This document shows positions 52,665 through 62,775 of a DNA stretch of 64,000 nucleotides, piece after piece; the stretch's first letter is position 1; every line of letters begins with the position of its first letter. The stretch comes from Saprospiraceae bacterium (lineage in GTDB: Bacteria; Bacteroidota; Bacteroidia; Chitinophagales; Saprospiraceae): assembly GCA_016717105.1 (NCBI GenBank), contig JADKGF010000013.1, positions 62,001 to 126,000 on the forward strand, read 5' to 3'. The translations under genes were made by a program, and so were the position numbers. The notes under the pieces were generated by a model that saw only the letters and a program-made list of their open reading frames with translations, had not been told where the DNA came from and ran no database searches.

Positions 52665-54482
52665 ATGTACCAAAATATGTGGGACGTCGTCCGAGATCTA
52701 GAAAAAATAACATGCTCATCCGTATTAAGACTTCGGTTGATCCTGATATAGAAATGGCTGAGATTCACCGACAGATTTATGATAAACAAGGGCCTGCAAT
52801 TCTTTTTGAAAAAGTAAAAGGTAGTCCATTTCCTGCATTGTCCAATTTGTATGGAACAATTGATAGAACTGATTTTTTGTTTAGGAAGACTATACCGAAA
52901 ATCAAAAAAGTCATTCAACTAAAAGCAGATCCTAGTGTTTTCTTAAAAAATCCATTAAAATTTCTCTCAGCACCACTTACTGCACTGCTGGCCTTACCAA
53001 TGAGATCATACATTGGTAGCCCTTCAATGTATGCTAGAACGACCATAGATCAGCTACCAATGATAAAATCATGGCCAATGGATGGCGGTGCATTTATCAC
53101 TCTACCACAAGTATTTACTTTGCCTCCAGGGTGTAAAAACCCAATGGAATCGAATATCGGTATGTATAGAATACAATTATCTGGCAACGAGTATATACAA
53201 AACGAAGAAATAGGCCTTCATTACCAATTGCACAGAGGAATTGGTGTACATCATGAAGCATATAACAGGAGCAACGAACCATTTAAGTGCTCCGTTTTTG
53301 TAGGTGGATTGCCATCACATGCCTTTTCAGCTATCATGCCAATGCCTGAAGGTATATCCGAACTCACCTTTGCAGGAATGCTTGCAGGCAAAAGATTCAG
53401 ATATCAATTTGATGATATGGGACATTTCATCTCATCAGATGCCGATTTTGTGATCACTGGCACAATTTTAAAAGGTATAAAAAAACCAGAAGGACCATTT
53501 GGTGACCACCTTGGGTATTATAGTTTGGAGCACGATTTTCCAGTTATGAAAGTAGATCGTGTTTACCATCGAAAGGATCCAATTTGGCACTTTACTGTAG
53601 TTGGTAGGCCACCTCAGGAAGATTCGAGCTTTTGGTATCTTGATTCACAAATTGGTTGAAGACCTTACGGAAAAAGAATTTCCTGGTGTAAAGGAGATTC
53701 ATGCTGTCGATGCTGCGGGCGTTCATCCGTTGTTGGTTGCTATTGGCCAAGAGCGTTATATGCCATTTCGAGACAAAAAACCAGAAGAAATATTAACGAT
53801 AGCCAATAGAATCCTAGGCTCTGGCCAAACTTCTTTAGCAAAATATTTGATCATAGCGGCTTATGGCGATGATCCGAATTTACATACAAAAAATCTTGAT
53901 CACTTTTTTACGCATTTTTTAGAAAGAGTTGATTGGAGAAGAGACTTGCATTTCCATACCAAAACAACGATAGACACTTTGGATTATTCTGGTGACGATT
54001 GGAATGGTGGCTCTAAGGTTGTAATGGCATGTAGAGGCGATAAGATTAGGAATCTTTCTGAAATGAAACCTGACATTAGCCCAAATGACTTAATAAAACA
54101 ATCAGTGGTGGTTAGAAAAGGAATTTTAGGGTTGTCTATTGGAAAATTCTCTTCATATAGTAACGCTGAAAAGGAATTCGATCAGTTGTCAAATTATTTA
54201 TCTATAATTTCGCTAGATGGTTTTCCTTTGATTGTAATTGGCGACGACCCAGAATTTCTAGCCAAAGACTTGAATAACTTTCTTTGGGCTACTTTTACAA
54301 GATCAAACCCGTCACATGATATCTATGGTGTACACAGCTTCGTTGCGCATAAACATTGGGGCTGTAAAGGAAGTCTTATTATAGATGCGCGCAAAAAACC
54401 GCATCATGCACCGGAATTAGTTCCTGATCCCAATATGGTAAAAACAGTGACGGAATCATTAAAAAAGTTGAATTTATATTAA
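52665..54482 (+). pseudogene. UbiD-family decarboxylase, frameshifted
   Basis: About 605 residues in three frames. The true N-terminus (MYQNMWDVVRDLEKNNMLIR) starts at ATG 52665; an A is missing at 52713-52718. A T is extra near 53630-53635 (DSSFGILIHKLVEDL). Conserved parts: FEKVKGSPFPALSNLYG, PEGPFGDHLGYYS (prFMN site Glu) and the C-terminal KHWGCKGSLIIDARKKP. The length matches Bacteroidota homologues annotated for menaquinone biosynthesis, so a futalosine-route decarboxylase is likely; the substrate is not provable here. Confidence 0.88.
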
Positions 54483-54500
54483 CCTCATTCGATTTTCGAT

Positions 54501-54508
54501 TACCTTTG
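54501..54508 (+). promoter_or_regulatory. -7 promoter element before the 144-aa gene
   Basis: TACCTTTG matches TAnnTTTG, 19 bp before the ATG at 54528. Confidence 0.45.
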
Positions 54509-54527
54509 CTATCAAATTAAAAAGAAT

Positions 54528-54962
54528 ATGACACTCAAGCAATTAATACAGTTAGAAGATAAAGCCAAAGAAGTTTGGGTTATAAGCCCTACCCTACATT
54601 ATGATGTAGCCAATAAGGATTTCTCTGAATTAGTCAGTGTAAATTTGGGACAAAAAACTAAATACAAATACATCGTGCCCGCTTCAAAAGAAATAAATGA
54701 ACACATAGATTTGTATAAAAATATTTATGGACTAAGTGAAGCCGAAATCCAGCAAAATTTCCTAATACTTGCTGAAGCAGATTTTCTGCCTTTCATGATG
54801 GAAATAGGTATTTACGAAGGGAATAGTGATGATTGTGTGGCATGTGCTGCGCCTGGGTTGGAAGATGGTGATGATGTGATCAAGTTTTCAAAAAAGACAT
54901 CACAAAATATGGCTCAAAGTTTCAAAGCCATTTGGAAGAAATATAAAAGAGTAGAAATCTAA
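54528..54962 (+). CDS. Conserved hypothetical protein
   Basis: 144 residues, soluble, acidic. The first part (VWVISPTLHYDVANKDF) looks like a Rossmann-type strand-helix; a Cys pair is in DDCVACAAPGLEDGDD. No family recognised. It has its own promoter element and is convergent with pyrF (2 bp gap). Confidence 0.7.
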   Translation: MTLKQLIQLEDKAKEVWVISPTLHYDVANKDFSELVSVNLGQKTKYKYIVPASKEINEHIDLYKNIYGLSEAEIQQNFLILAEADFLPFMMEIGIYEGNSDDCVACAAPGLEDGDDVIKFSKKTSQNMAQSFKAIWKKYKRVEI

Positions 54963-54964
54963 GA

Positions 54965-55772
54965 TTATAAATCAGCAGATTCACTCATTTTATTGCTCAC
55001 ATCAATTGCTTTTGCTCTAATTTTTTCTTGAAAGTCTAAGCCATATCCAGCATAGATGATTTCTCTTGACGAATTGATCAAAAGACCAATTTCGTCATTA
55101 CGTCCATGATTTATTACTGAACTTAGATCACCACCTTGTGCTCCGACGCCAGGTACTAAAAAGAAATACTCCTTAGCGAGCTGTCTAATTGATGCAAATG
55201 ATTCGGCATGTGTGGCGCCAATGACAAACATTAAATTATCGGGGCTGCCCCAGTTCTGCGCCTTTGTGATGACATTTTCATACAACGTTTTTCCATTTTT
55301 GTCGGATATATTTTGAAAATCAGCACTACCTTCATTTGAAGTCAACCCTAATAAGATTACCCATTTTGATGTGAATTCCAGAAATGGTGTTACAGAGTCT
55401 GATCCCATATATGGTGCAACTGTAACAGCATCAAAATCAAAATACTCAAAATACGTTTTCGCGTACATTTTGCTAGTATTACCGATGTCTCTCTTTTGCA
55501 TCAGCGATGGTAAATATATTTTCGGGAATGATTTTCATAGTTTTTTCCAATGAAGCCCAACCTTTTGGACCTAAACTTTCATAGAATGCAATATTTGGTT
55601 TGTAAGCGACACAAAGGTCTGATGTAGCTTCGATGACTGCTTTGTTAAATTCATAAACAGGATCATCGTATTGCAATAAATGCGAAGGAATTTTAGTGAC
55701 ATCAGTATCTAAGCCAACACACAAAAAACTCTTTTTAGCCTTTATTTGATTTACTAATTCAGCCTTTGTCAT
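54965..55772 (-). pseudogene. pyrF: Orotidine 5'-phosphate decarboxylase, frameshifted
   Basis: Frames 55479-55772 and 54965-55501 form about 269 residues of the type 2 PyrF. SFLCVGLDTDVTKIP at the N-terminus; the catalytic DAKRGDIG motif spans the break near 55492 (one base missing); TVAPYMGSD and PGVGAQGGD phosphate loop follow. It makes UMP. It overlaps the nifU-like gene by 4 bp. An intact copy is expected in a living cell. Confidence 0.93.
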
Positions 55773-56032
55773 ACTGCATGATATCCGTTTAATGCTTCTA
55801 TTCCTTTGATTTCAGGTATCTTCGATTTGATAGCTTGTTCTACGCCGGCCTTCATTGTCATTGCAGACATAGCGCAGTGCTCACAATTGCCTACCCATTT
55901 TATTCGGACTATCAGGTCATCCGTTACCTCTACCAATTCAATATTGCCACCATCTACGGCAAGATGCGGCCTTATTTCTTCCAAAGCTTTGTCCACTCTG
56001 TCGAAAATTTCTGAATGTAATGCTGAGATCAT
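55769..56032 (-). CDS. NifU C-terminal-domain iron-sulfur scaffold protein
   Basis: 87 residues. The NifU/Nfu domain with GGNIELVEV and the cluster-binding CEHC in VGNCEHCAMS. It carries or transfers Fe-S clusters. It sits between mrp and pyrF on the same strand (47 bp after mrp); the pairing with Mrp fits a shared Fe-S role. Confidence 0.92.
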   Translation of the reverse strand: MISALHSEIFDRVDKALEEIRPHLAVDGGNIELVEVTDDLIVRIKWVGNCEHCAMSAMTMKAGVEQAIKSKIPEIKGIEALNGYHAV

Positions 56033-56078
56033 TATCTTTATTTAATAAAATTATTTCAATTATCAATATGTGCTGAAT

Positions 56079-57167
56079 CTACGATTGAACCTTAACAATT
56101 CGGGTAGGCTCACTCAATTCATTTCTTTTTTGAATTTGTTGGACTGTATTTTGGGCCATTTTTGAAAATATACCTGATAAAATATGGTCTTGTTGTGCAG
56201 CAGCTGGAAGCCCCATATCTCCCGCTTCTCTGACACTTTGCACAAGTGGTATTTGCGCCAAAATAGTTGACTCGGCGAGTCTTGCCAATTGCTCTCCGCC
56301 ACCTTTACCAAACAAGTAATATTTGTTATTGGGCAATTCTTCCGGAGTAAACCAACTCATATTTTCAACAACACCTAGAATTGGTACATTGACATTTGGC
56401 AACAAAAACATATTCATCGCTTTCACTGCGTCAATTACAGCCACTTCCTGCGGCGTAGTCACCATTATAGCACCAGTCACTGGCACAGTTTGTACAAGTG
56501 TTAGTTGAATGTCTCCCGTACCTGGCGGTAAATCTATAACCAGAAAATCAAGTTCTGGCCACAGACAATCTTGAATAAACTGACGCAGCAATCCACCCAA
56601 TCTTGGTCCTCTAAGCACAACTGCTTGTTCTGGTTCGACAATAAATCCGATAGATATGACATAGACACCATGTGCTTTCAAAGGAATCAATTTGTGTTTG
56701 CCATATAACAATTCCACTTTGGGTCTCTGACCACTTAGCCCCATCATTGTAGGAATAGACGGCCCGTACAAATCGGCATCTATTAGTCCCACTTTATAAC
56801 CTAAATTAGCTAATGACACTGCAAGATTTACTGAAACTGTGGATTTTCCTACGCCACCTTTACCAGATGCAACTGCTATAATATTTTTTACTTGTGGCAA
56901 AACAGAATCTCCTGACTCCGAATCTCCCGAAATCTTCAAGTGGATATGTACCTGAGCTTGTGGATAAACCTTTGAAATTTCTTCCATACAAGCAAAATTC
57001 AACGCTGATTTTAGTTCACTATCGTTAGTTTTCAAGACTATTGAGAAATAAATGTTAGGTTCTTCTACTCTAAAATCTTCCACCATCTTGGCAGAAATAA
57101 TATCGTATCCACTTTTGGGATCTTTAACATTTCTCAAAGCATTTACGACCGCATTATGATCTATCAC
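56079..57167 (-). CDS. apbC: Mrp/NBP35 family Fe-S carrier ATPase
   Basis: 362 residues. N-terminal MIP18-like domain (VVNALRNVKDPKSGYDI), deviant Walker A VASGKGGVGKSTVSVNLA, switch DADLYGPSIPTMMG and DLPPGTGDIQLTL. The C-terminal CxxC seen in some Mrp proteins is absent; VVENMSWF lacks the usual CPHC. Cytoplasmic Fe-S cluster carrier or loader, next to the NifU-like gene. A TATGTTTG element lies at 57189-57196. Confidence 0.92.
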   Translation of the reverse strand: MIDHNAVVNALRNVKDPKSGYDIISAKMVEDFRVEEPNIYFSIVLKTNDSELKSALNFACMEEISKVYPQAQVHIHLKISGDSESGDSVLPQVKNIIAVASGKGGVGKSTVSVNLAVSLANLGYKVGLIDADLYGPSIPTMMGLSGQRPKVELLYGKHKLIPLKAHGVYVISIGFIVEPEQAVVLRGPRLGGLLRQFIQDCLWPELDFLVIDLPPGTGDIQLTLVQTVPVTGAIMVTTPQEVAVIDAVKAMNMFLLPNVNVPILGVVENMSWFTPEELPNNKYYLFGKGGGEQLARLAESTILAQIPLVQSVREAGDMGLPAAAQQDHILSGIFSKMAQNTVQQIQKRNELSEPTRIVKVQS

Positions 57168-57188
57168 TTCTGTATATTTTTATATAAA

Positions 57189-57196
57189 CAAACATA
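57189..57196 (-). promoter_or_regulatory. -7 promoter element of the mrp-nifU-pyrF operon
   Basis: Minus-strand TATGTTTG matches TAnnTTTG, 21 bp before the ATG at 57167. Confidence 0.45.
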
Positions 57197-57266
57197 CACT
57201 AAATTCATTTTATGAGTTAAATGTTCACTTAAATGCAAAGTAATCTCAATATTACTGCAAAATGAT

Positions 57267-57274
57267 TAATTTTG
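57267..57274 (+). promoter_or_regulatory. -7 promoter element of ribF
   Basis: TAATTTTG matches TAnnTTTG and is followed by CGCC as before gldA; 31 bp before the ATG at 57306. Confidence 0.5.
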
Positions 57275-57305
57275 CGCCAAAATAGCACTGTTTCGATCAC
57301 AATCC

Positions 57306-59294
57306 ATGAACATATACAGAAATATTAAGGAGCTCCCTGCTTTCAAAAACGCAGTTATCACTATTGGTTCATTCGATGGCGTACATTCTGGACATCAAAA
57401 AATTTTGAGAAGAGTCCGAGATCTCGCCGATGAAATTGGTGGTGAAAGTATTGTAATAACATTTTATCCTCATCCGAGAAGTGTTGTAGATGCGTCAGAC
57501 GCGGATATTAGTATTTTGAATACTTTGGATGAGAAATTGGACTTAATTTCGGATTTTGGAATTAAAAATGTGGTAATTGTACCTTTTTCATTTGAATTTT
57601 CAAGACAGTCCCCAAGAGAGTATGTCGAAAAATTTATCATCTCGTCTTTTCAGCCCAAATATGTTGTCATTGGTTATGATCATAAATTTGGACTAAATAG
57701 AGCAGGAGATATCACTTTGTTTAGAGAATATGAAGGTAAGGGACATTTTAAAGTCATAGAGATCCCAAGACAAGACATAGAAGACATCGTCATATCCAGT
57801 ACGAAAATTAGGAAGGCATTGCATTCTGGTAATATCAATGAAGCAAATCTCTTCTTGAATCATCCATATATCTTAACAGGAAAAGTCATACATGGTGATA
57901 AATTGGGTTCGAAACTGGGATTTCCTACTGCTAATCTTCAGATATGTGAAAAACAAAAGTTGATACCACTAGAAGGTGTGTATGCAGTCAAAGCTGAAGT
58001 GGAAAATACGATTTTTGAAGGAATGATGTACATAGGACGCAGACCTACAGTCTCTGATCAGGAATCCGTCAATATCGAAATCAACATCTTTGATTTCAAT
58101 CAGAATATTTACGACAAGATATTGAAGATAAATATACTCAAATTCTTAAGACCTGATATACGTTTTGAGACATTGGATCAGCTCAAAGCACAGCTTAAAA
58201 TCGATGAAAAGAATGCCCAACTAGCCATAGAAGTATTGAAATCGGAAGAGAAACCAACACCAAAAGTAACCATAGCCGTACTTAATTTCAATGGCGTTGA
58301 GTTATTGGAAGCATATCTTCCCATGTTAGAATATTCATCCGAAAAATATCAATTTGAAATATTAGTAATTGATAATCATTCAGAAGATCTTTCGGTAGAT
58401 TTTGTCAAAGAGTGGTATCCTGAAATAAAAGTGGCAGAATTATCCAAAAATTATGGCTTTGCAGAAGGATACAATAAAGGACTGGCAAATGTAAAAAGTG
58501 AATATCTGGTTATCATTAACTCTGACGTACTAGTTACAGAAAACTGGCTGGATCCTTTGGTTGAAGCATTAGAAAATGATAAGAATCTGGGTATTGTCCA
58601 ACCATTGATCAGATCATTAGAAAATAAGGATAGTTTTGAATATGCAGGTGCAGCTGGTGGATTTATCGATAGCCTAGGTTACCCTTTTTGTAGAGGTAGA
58701 ATATTCGATCATGTCGAAAAAGATCTAGGTCAATATGACGAAGAAAAAGAAATATTCTGGGCAAGTGGTGCTACTATGCTTTGCAGAACGGCGTTATTCA
58801 AAAATTCAGGTGGTTTTGATGGTGGATTTTTTGCACACCAAGAAGAAATTGATCTATGTTGGAGAATAAGAAATGCAGGTTATATTATCAAATGTATTCC
58901 GTCATCCAAGGTCTATCATTTAGGTGGTGGCACATTGGATTATTCCAATCCCAAAAAGGACTTTCTGAATTTCAGGAATAATTTGTACTTACTGACCAAA
59001 AATGAAAACTTTTCAAAACTTCTCTTTATTATACCTGCAAAATTGATCCTTGATGGATTAGCGGGCATTAAATTCCTATTTGACAATAAACCCAAATCGA
59101 CACTTGCCATTATAAGGGCGCATTTGTCATTTTACATCCATTTGCCTTTAGTAATAGAGCGCAGAAATAAAGAGCATCATTGGATACGAAAGATTAAAAT
59201 AAATAAACCCAACCTTACTGGAGTTTTCAGGTCGTCCATCGTTTGGAAATACTATGTGGAACGAAAGAAAAAATTCAGTGATCTTAACTGGTAA
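57306..59294 (+). CDS. ribF: RibF (riboflavin kinase/FAD synthetase) fused to a family 2 glycosyltransferase
   Basis: 662 residues in one frame. Residues 1 to about 308 are a complete RibF: FAD synthetase motif ITIGSFDGVHSGHQKIL and ISSTKIRKAL, then the riboflavin kinase part GDKLGSKLGFPTANLQ. After the linker KSEEKPTPK (about 312-320) comes a GT2 domain: VTIAVLNFNGVELLEAY, IDNHSED, NSDVLVTENWLDPL and FFAHQEEIDLCWRIRNAGY, resembling rhamnosyltransferase-like enzymes. The fusion is unusual. No ATG exists at the junction; a TTG at the KSEEK codon is the only alternative start, and an indel could have removed a ribF stop. Confidence 0.85.
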   Translation: MNIYRNIKELPAFKNAVITIGSFDGVHSGHQKILRRVRDLADEIGGESIVITFYPHPRSVVDASDADISILNTLDEKLDLISDFGIKNVVIVPFSFEFSRQSPREYVEKFIISSFQPKYVVIGYDHKFGLNRAGDITLFREYEGKGHFKVIEIPRQDIEDIVISSTKIRKALHSGNINEANLFLNHPYILTGKVIHGDKLGSKLGFPTANLQICEKQKLIPLEGVYAVKAEVENTIFEGMMYIGRRPTVSDQESVNIEINIFDFNQNIYDKILKINILKFLRPDIRFETLDQLKAQLKIDEKNAQLAIEVLKSEEKPTPKVTIAVLNFNGVELLEAYLPMLEYSSEKYQFEILVIDNHSEDLSVDFVKEWYPEIKVAELSKNYGFAEGYNKGLANVKSEYLVIINSDVLVTENWLDPLVEALENDKNLGIVQPLIRSLENKDSFEYAGAAGGFIDSLGYPFCRGRIFDHVEKDLGQYDEEKEIFWASGATMLCRTALFKNSGGFDGGFFAHQEEIDLCWRIRNAGYIIKCIPSSKVYHLGGGTLDYSNPKKDFLNFRNNLYLLTKNENFSKLLFIIPAKLILDGLAGIKFLFDNKPKSTLAIIRAHLSFYIHLPLVIERRNKEHHWIRKIKINKPNLTGVFRSSIVWKYYVERKKKFSDLNW

Positions 59295-59295
59295 T

Positions 59296-60024
59296 ATGTT
59301 GAAACACAATTTAGAAGTCCTTTTCGAAGATGAGTATATGATTGCAGTCAATAAACCGGCTGGCGTATTGACTATTCCTGACAGGTTTAATGCAGCACTT
59401 CCTAACCTCGCAACCACATTACAACGAATTTATCCTGAAGCAATTCCTGTACACCGAATCGATAAATTCACAAGTGGTGTCAATATTTTTGCAAAAAATG
59501 CAGAAGCACATAAAGCATTGTCGGCATTATTTGAAAATAGAGAAATCGAAAAATATTACGTGGCCATCGTTGATGGGATTCCTTCACCCGAAAGTGGTCG
59601 GATTGATATACCATTGGCTGAATCTACAGTGACACGAGGAAAAATGTTAGCACATAAAAGAGGAAAAGCGTCAGTCACTGAATATAAAATACTCAAAAGC
59701 TTCAGGACTTATTCGTACCTTTATATAAGGATTTTGACAGGTAGGATGCACCAAATTCGTGTACATATGCAGTATATCGGAAATCCACTTATCGTAGATG
59801 CATTATATGGAAATAGAGAGGCTTTTTACTTGTCAGAGATAAAACAGAAAAAATTCAATTTGGCTAAAAATGAAGATGAAAAACCACTATTGTCAAGACA
59901 TCCACTGCATGCCGAAAAACTGTCATTTATCCATCCATATACCGAAAATAAAGTAGAAATTGTAGCGCCAATTCCCAAAGATATAACAGCTGTGGTATCT
60001 CAAATGGAAAAATGGATAAAATAA
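59296..60024 (+). CDS. RluA-family pseudouridine synthase
   Basis: 242 residues from ATG 59296, 1 bp after the previous stop. Catalytic Asp in PVHRIDKFTSGVNIF; LTGRMHQIRVHMQYIGNPLI is the second family motif. No S4 domain is visible. It isomerises uridines in rRNA or tRNA; the exact site is not predictable. Co-transcribed with the ribF fusion. Confidence 0.92.
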   Translation: MLKHNLEVLFEDEYMIAVNKPAGVLTIPDRFNAALPNLATTLQRIYPEAIPVHRIDKFTSGVNIFAKNAEAHKALSALFENREIEKYYVAIVDGIPSPESGRIDIPLAESTVTRGKMLAHKRGKASVTEYKILKSFRTYSYLYIRILTGRMHQIRVHMQYIGNPLIVDALYGNREAFYLSEIKQKKFNLAKNEDEKPLLSRHPLHAEKLSFIHPYTENKVEIVAPIPKDITAVVSQMEKWIK

Positions 60025-60140
60025 GCACTAAATTTTTTAAGCATCGTTCCAATCTTTACTTTGGTTACTTGGTTTAATGAATCAAAATATTCACAACTAA
60101 AAATCCACTATTTTATAAATTACATTATCTTGCATCATAA

Positions 60141-60593
60141 ATGAAGATTGAAATGGCAAAATATATATTGATTCTAGCACTTTTTATCAACACAAATTCG
60201 TGGGGACAAAAATTAATTGATCGGGATCAGATCACTCAAAGTATCCATAACGTAGTCAAGCAACAAGAAACCGACTGGAATGCAGGCAATATCCCTGGAT
60301 TTATGGAAGGATATTGGCGTTCGGACAGTTTGACTTTTATCGGTAGCAAAGGATTGACCATGGGTTGGCAAAAAACTTTGGATAATTATAAAAAGAGCTA
60401 TCCGGACAAAGCTACGATGGGAAAATTAAGCCTAGAAATCATAAAACTCGATATTTTGAGTACTGAAGCAGCCATCATGATTGGAAGATTTACACTATTG
60501 AGAGAAAAAGATAAACCAACAGGACTTTTTACGTTGATTTGGAAAAAAATTGACGGTAAATGGCTGATTACTTCTGACCAAACTTGCGGATAA
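60141..60593 (+). CDS. Secreted DUF4440 (NTF2-like) protein
   Basis: 150 residues with a signal peptide (YILILALFINTNSWGQ). The NTF2-like fold is suggested by VKQQETDWNAGNIPGFMEGY and FTLIWKKIDGKWLITSDQT, typical of DUF4440. Enzymatic role unknown. 19 bp before the permease gene. Confidence 0.82.
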   Translation: MKIEMAKYILILALFINTNSWGQKLIDRDQITQSIHNVVKQQETDWNAGNIPGFMEGYWRSDSLTFIGSKGLTMGWQKTLDNYKKSYPDKATMGKLSLEIIKLDILSTEAAIMIGRFTLLREKDKPTGLFTLIWKKIDGKWLITSDQTCG

Positions 60594-60612
60594 AAATTCA
60601 TTAATAATTACC

Positions 60613-61941
60613 ATGTCAAAGCAAAATCAGCATTTATTAAAACTTTTGGGTGTAGGATTTGGTATTGCTGTAACAGTCGGCGGTACCATAGGAACAGGCA
60701 TCTTGCGGAAGCCAGGACCTATCGCAGCCTTGATCGGTGATCCTTGGATGATATTATTATTGTGGCTTGCTGTCGGTATTTATGCTTTACTTGGCGTTTT
60801 ATGTGCGATTGAATTGGCTATTTCGATGCCACAGGCTGGCGCTTGGTACGTATATGCACGCAGAGCTTTTGGCAATTATTTCGGTTTTGTGACTGGTATT
60901 ACCAGCTGGCTTGGGACTGTAGCGGCTTTGGGATTTGGCGCTTATACTATGAGCGAATATACTGCTATCCTACTGCCCCAATTTGAAAATTACATTCCAC
61001 ACATAGCTATAGGAATGCTATTTATTCTTACCGGTTTTCATTGGCTCGGCACAAAATCTGCGGGTAAATCTCAAGAGATATTGGCCGTAATCAAAGCGGT
61101 AGGATTAAGCATTTTTGTACTTGTATGTTTTATTTTTGGTCAAAATGTGCCTACATCTCAATTTACAAATACGGTAAGCGAACAAGCTATACCACTTACT
61201 TTTTTGGGTTTGATAGGTGCGTTGCAAGCTATTTTCTATACTTATGATGGCTGGCATACTGCTACATATTTCACTGAAGAAAATACGGACCCAGCTAAGA
61301 CACTGCCCAAATCCATGATATCTGGTGTAATTTTGATTATTCTTATTTATATTTTGGTCAATGCAGCTATCTTGTATGCACTACCTTTAGATATGCTTAG
61401 AAATTCAAAATTGGCTGCAGCCGACACAATCAGCTATATCTTCGGTGATGGTTACTCCAAGATTATTACGCTATTCTTAATGATTTCTATCCTTGGTATC
61501 GTAAATGCACAAATTATGTTTGCTCCGCGAGTGATATTCTCGATGAGCCGTGATGGTTTGTTTTTTAAAGCAGCTTCAAGAGTTAATTTAGTTGGTACAC
61601 CTTCAGTAGCTATGCTGTTGACAGCACTGCTCTCCATTTTATTGATCTTAGGTGGGAAAGATATTTGTGGTAAATTATCTGATATTGCTACTTTCTTTTT
61701 TGTATTGAGTTATGCAGCAGGATTTGCGGCCTTGATCAAGTTGCGCGATTCAGAACCTGATTTGCCACGTCCATTCAAAGCTCCATTCTTTCCAGTATTG
61801 CCAACGGTATTGATTTTGCTTTCTTTGGCATTCTTGGGTGGTGCCATTTATAGTGATATAGATAGCAGCAAATTTGCACTTATCTTTCTTATGATTAGTT
61901 ATCCATTATTCCTTTTAGTAAGGCGCATGAATCTTAATTGA
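60613..61941 (+). CDS. APC-family amino acid permease
   Basis: 442 residues, about twelve transmembrane helices. Substrate-binding signature VGGTIGTGILRKPGPIA in helix 1 and ALQAIFYTYDGWHTATYFTEE in helix 6 are clear. Inner-membrane amino-acid transporter of the LAT/APC type; the substrate cannot be told. Convergent with the LOG gene with 3 bp between. Confidence 0.92.
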   Translation: MSKQNQHLLKLLGVGFGIAVTVGGTIGTGILRKPGPIAALIGDPWMILLLWLAVGIYALLGVLCAIELAISMPQAGAWYVYARRAFGNYFGFVTGITSWLGTVAALGFGAYTMSEYTAILLPQFENYIPHIAIGMLFILTGFHWLGTKSAGKSQEILAVIKAVGLSIFVLVCFIFGQNVPTSQFTNTVSEQAIPLTFLGLIGALQAIFYTYDGWHTATYFTEENTDPAKTLPKSMISGVILIILIYILVNAAILYALPLDMLRNSKLAAADTISYIFGDGYSKIITLFLMISILGIVNAQIMFAPRVIFSMSRDGLFFKAASRVNLVGTPSVAMLLTALLSILLILGGKDICGKLSDIATFFFVLSYAAGFAALIKLRDSEPDLPRPFKAPFFPVLPTVLILLSLAFLGGAIYSDIDSSKFALIFLMISYPLFLLVRRMNLN

Positions 61942-61944
61942 TTA

Positions 61945-62658
61945 CTATTCACCTAGGAGCCATTTAGGTTTGTATTTTACTTTATAATTTGTTTTGATAA
62001 AATTACCGATATGGTCACAAGCTTCGGTAATATCATCAGTAAAAAGGATGAGATTTTTGTCATTGGAAGAAATAGTACGCTCATTTATCATTCTGATTAT
62101 CATTTCTTCGATATCTTTATAATAATCTTTTCCCATGATCACGATGGGAAAATTGTGCAAAGTACCTGTTTGGATTAATGTCAATGTCTCGAACAATTCG
62201 TCCAAAGTACCAAATCCACCAGGCATAACGACAAAGGCGTACGAATACTTTGTAAGTATGGCTTTGCGTACGAAAAAGTGATCAAAATTTATAGTCTTAG
62301 TAAGGTAAGGATTTGAAAATTGTTCCTTTGGAAGTTTGATATTACATCCGATCGACTGTCCTTTGACATCAGCAGCTCCACGATTTGCTGCTTCCATGAT
62401 ACCAGGTCCGCCACCTGTCATGACTGCAAAACCCATTTCACTCAGCGCCTTCCCAAGTGATCTGGCTTGTTTATAATAAATATTATTTTCGTCAAAACGG
62501 GCCGATCCAAAAACAGTCACACACGGACCTACAAAATGCAATTTTCGAAAAGCGCCTAAAAACTGGAAAAAAACTTTAAAAAGGAATAATAATTCTTTTC
62601 CTCGGCTATTAGGTCCCGAAAGAAAGTGGGCATCAGGATTAAATAAACGCTTGTCCAT
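61945..62658 (-). CDS. LOG family nucleotide 5'-monophosphate phosphoribohydrolase (TIGR00730)
   Basis: 237 residues. Rossmann-like fold with MTGGGPGIMEAANRGA and PGGFGTLDELFETLTLIQTG, the two motifs of the Lonely-Guy family. Homologues release base from nucleoside monophosphates (cytokinin activation in plants; AMP-like substrates in bacteria). Complete. Confidence 0.92.
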   Translation of the reverse strand: MDKRLFNPDAHFLSGPNSRGKELLFLFKVFFQFLGAFRKLHFVGPCVTVFGSARFDENNIYYKQARSLGKALSEMGFAVMTGGGPGIMEAANRGAADVKGQSIGCNIKLPKEQFSNPYLTKTINFDHFFVRKAILTKYSYAFVVMPGGFGTLDELFETLTLIQTGTLHNFPIVIMGKDYYKDIEEMIIRMINERTISSNDKNLILFTDDITEACDHIGNFIKTNYKVKYKPKWLLGE

Positions 62659-62775
62659 GTGATTTGCCTTTGATTTTAAACTTATACTAACAATATTGGC
62701 CGTTAAAAGTTAAAGCCTAAAAGCCGATGTATGGAAAAATGCACAAACCGCATTTAGAAAACCCAACTACATAAT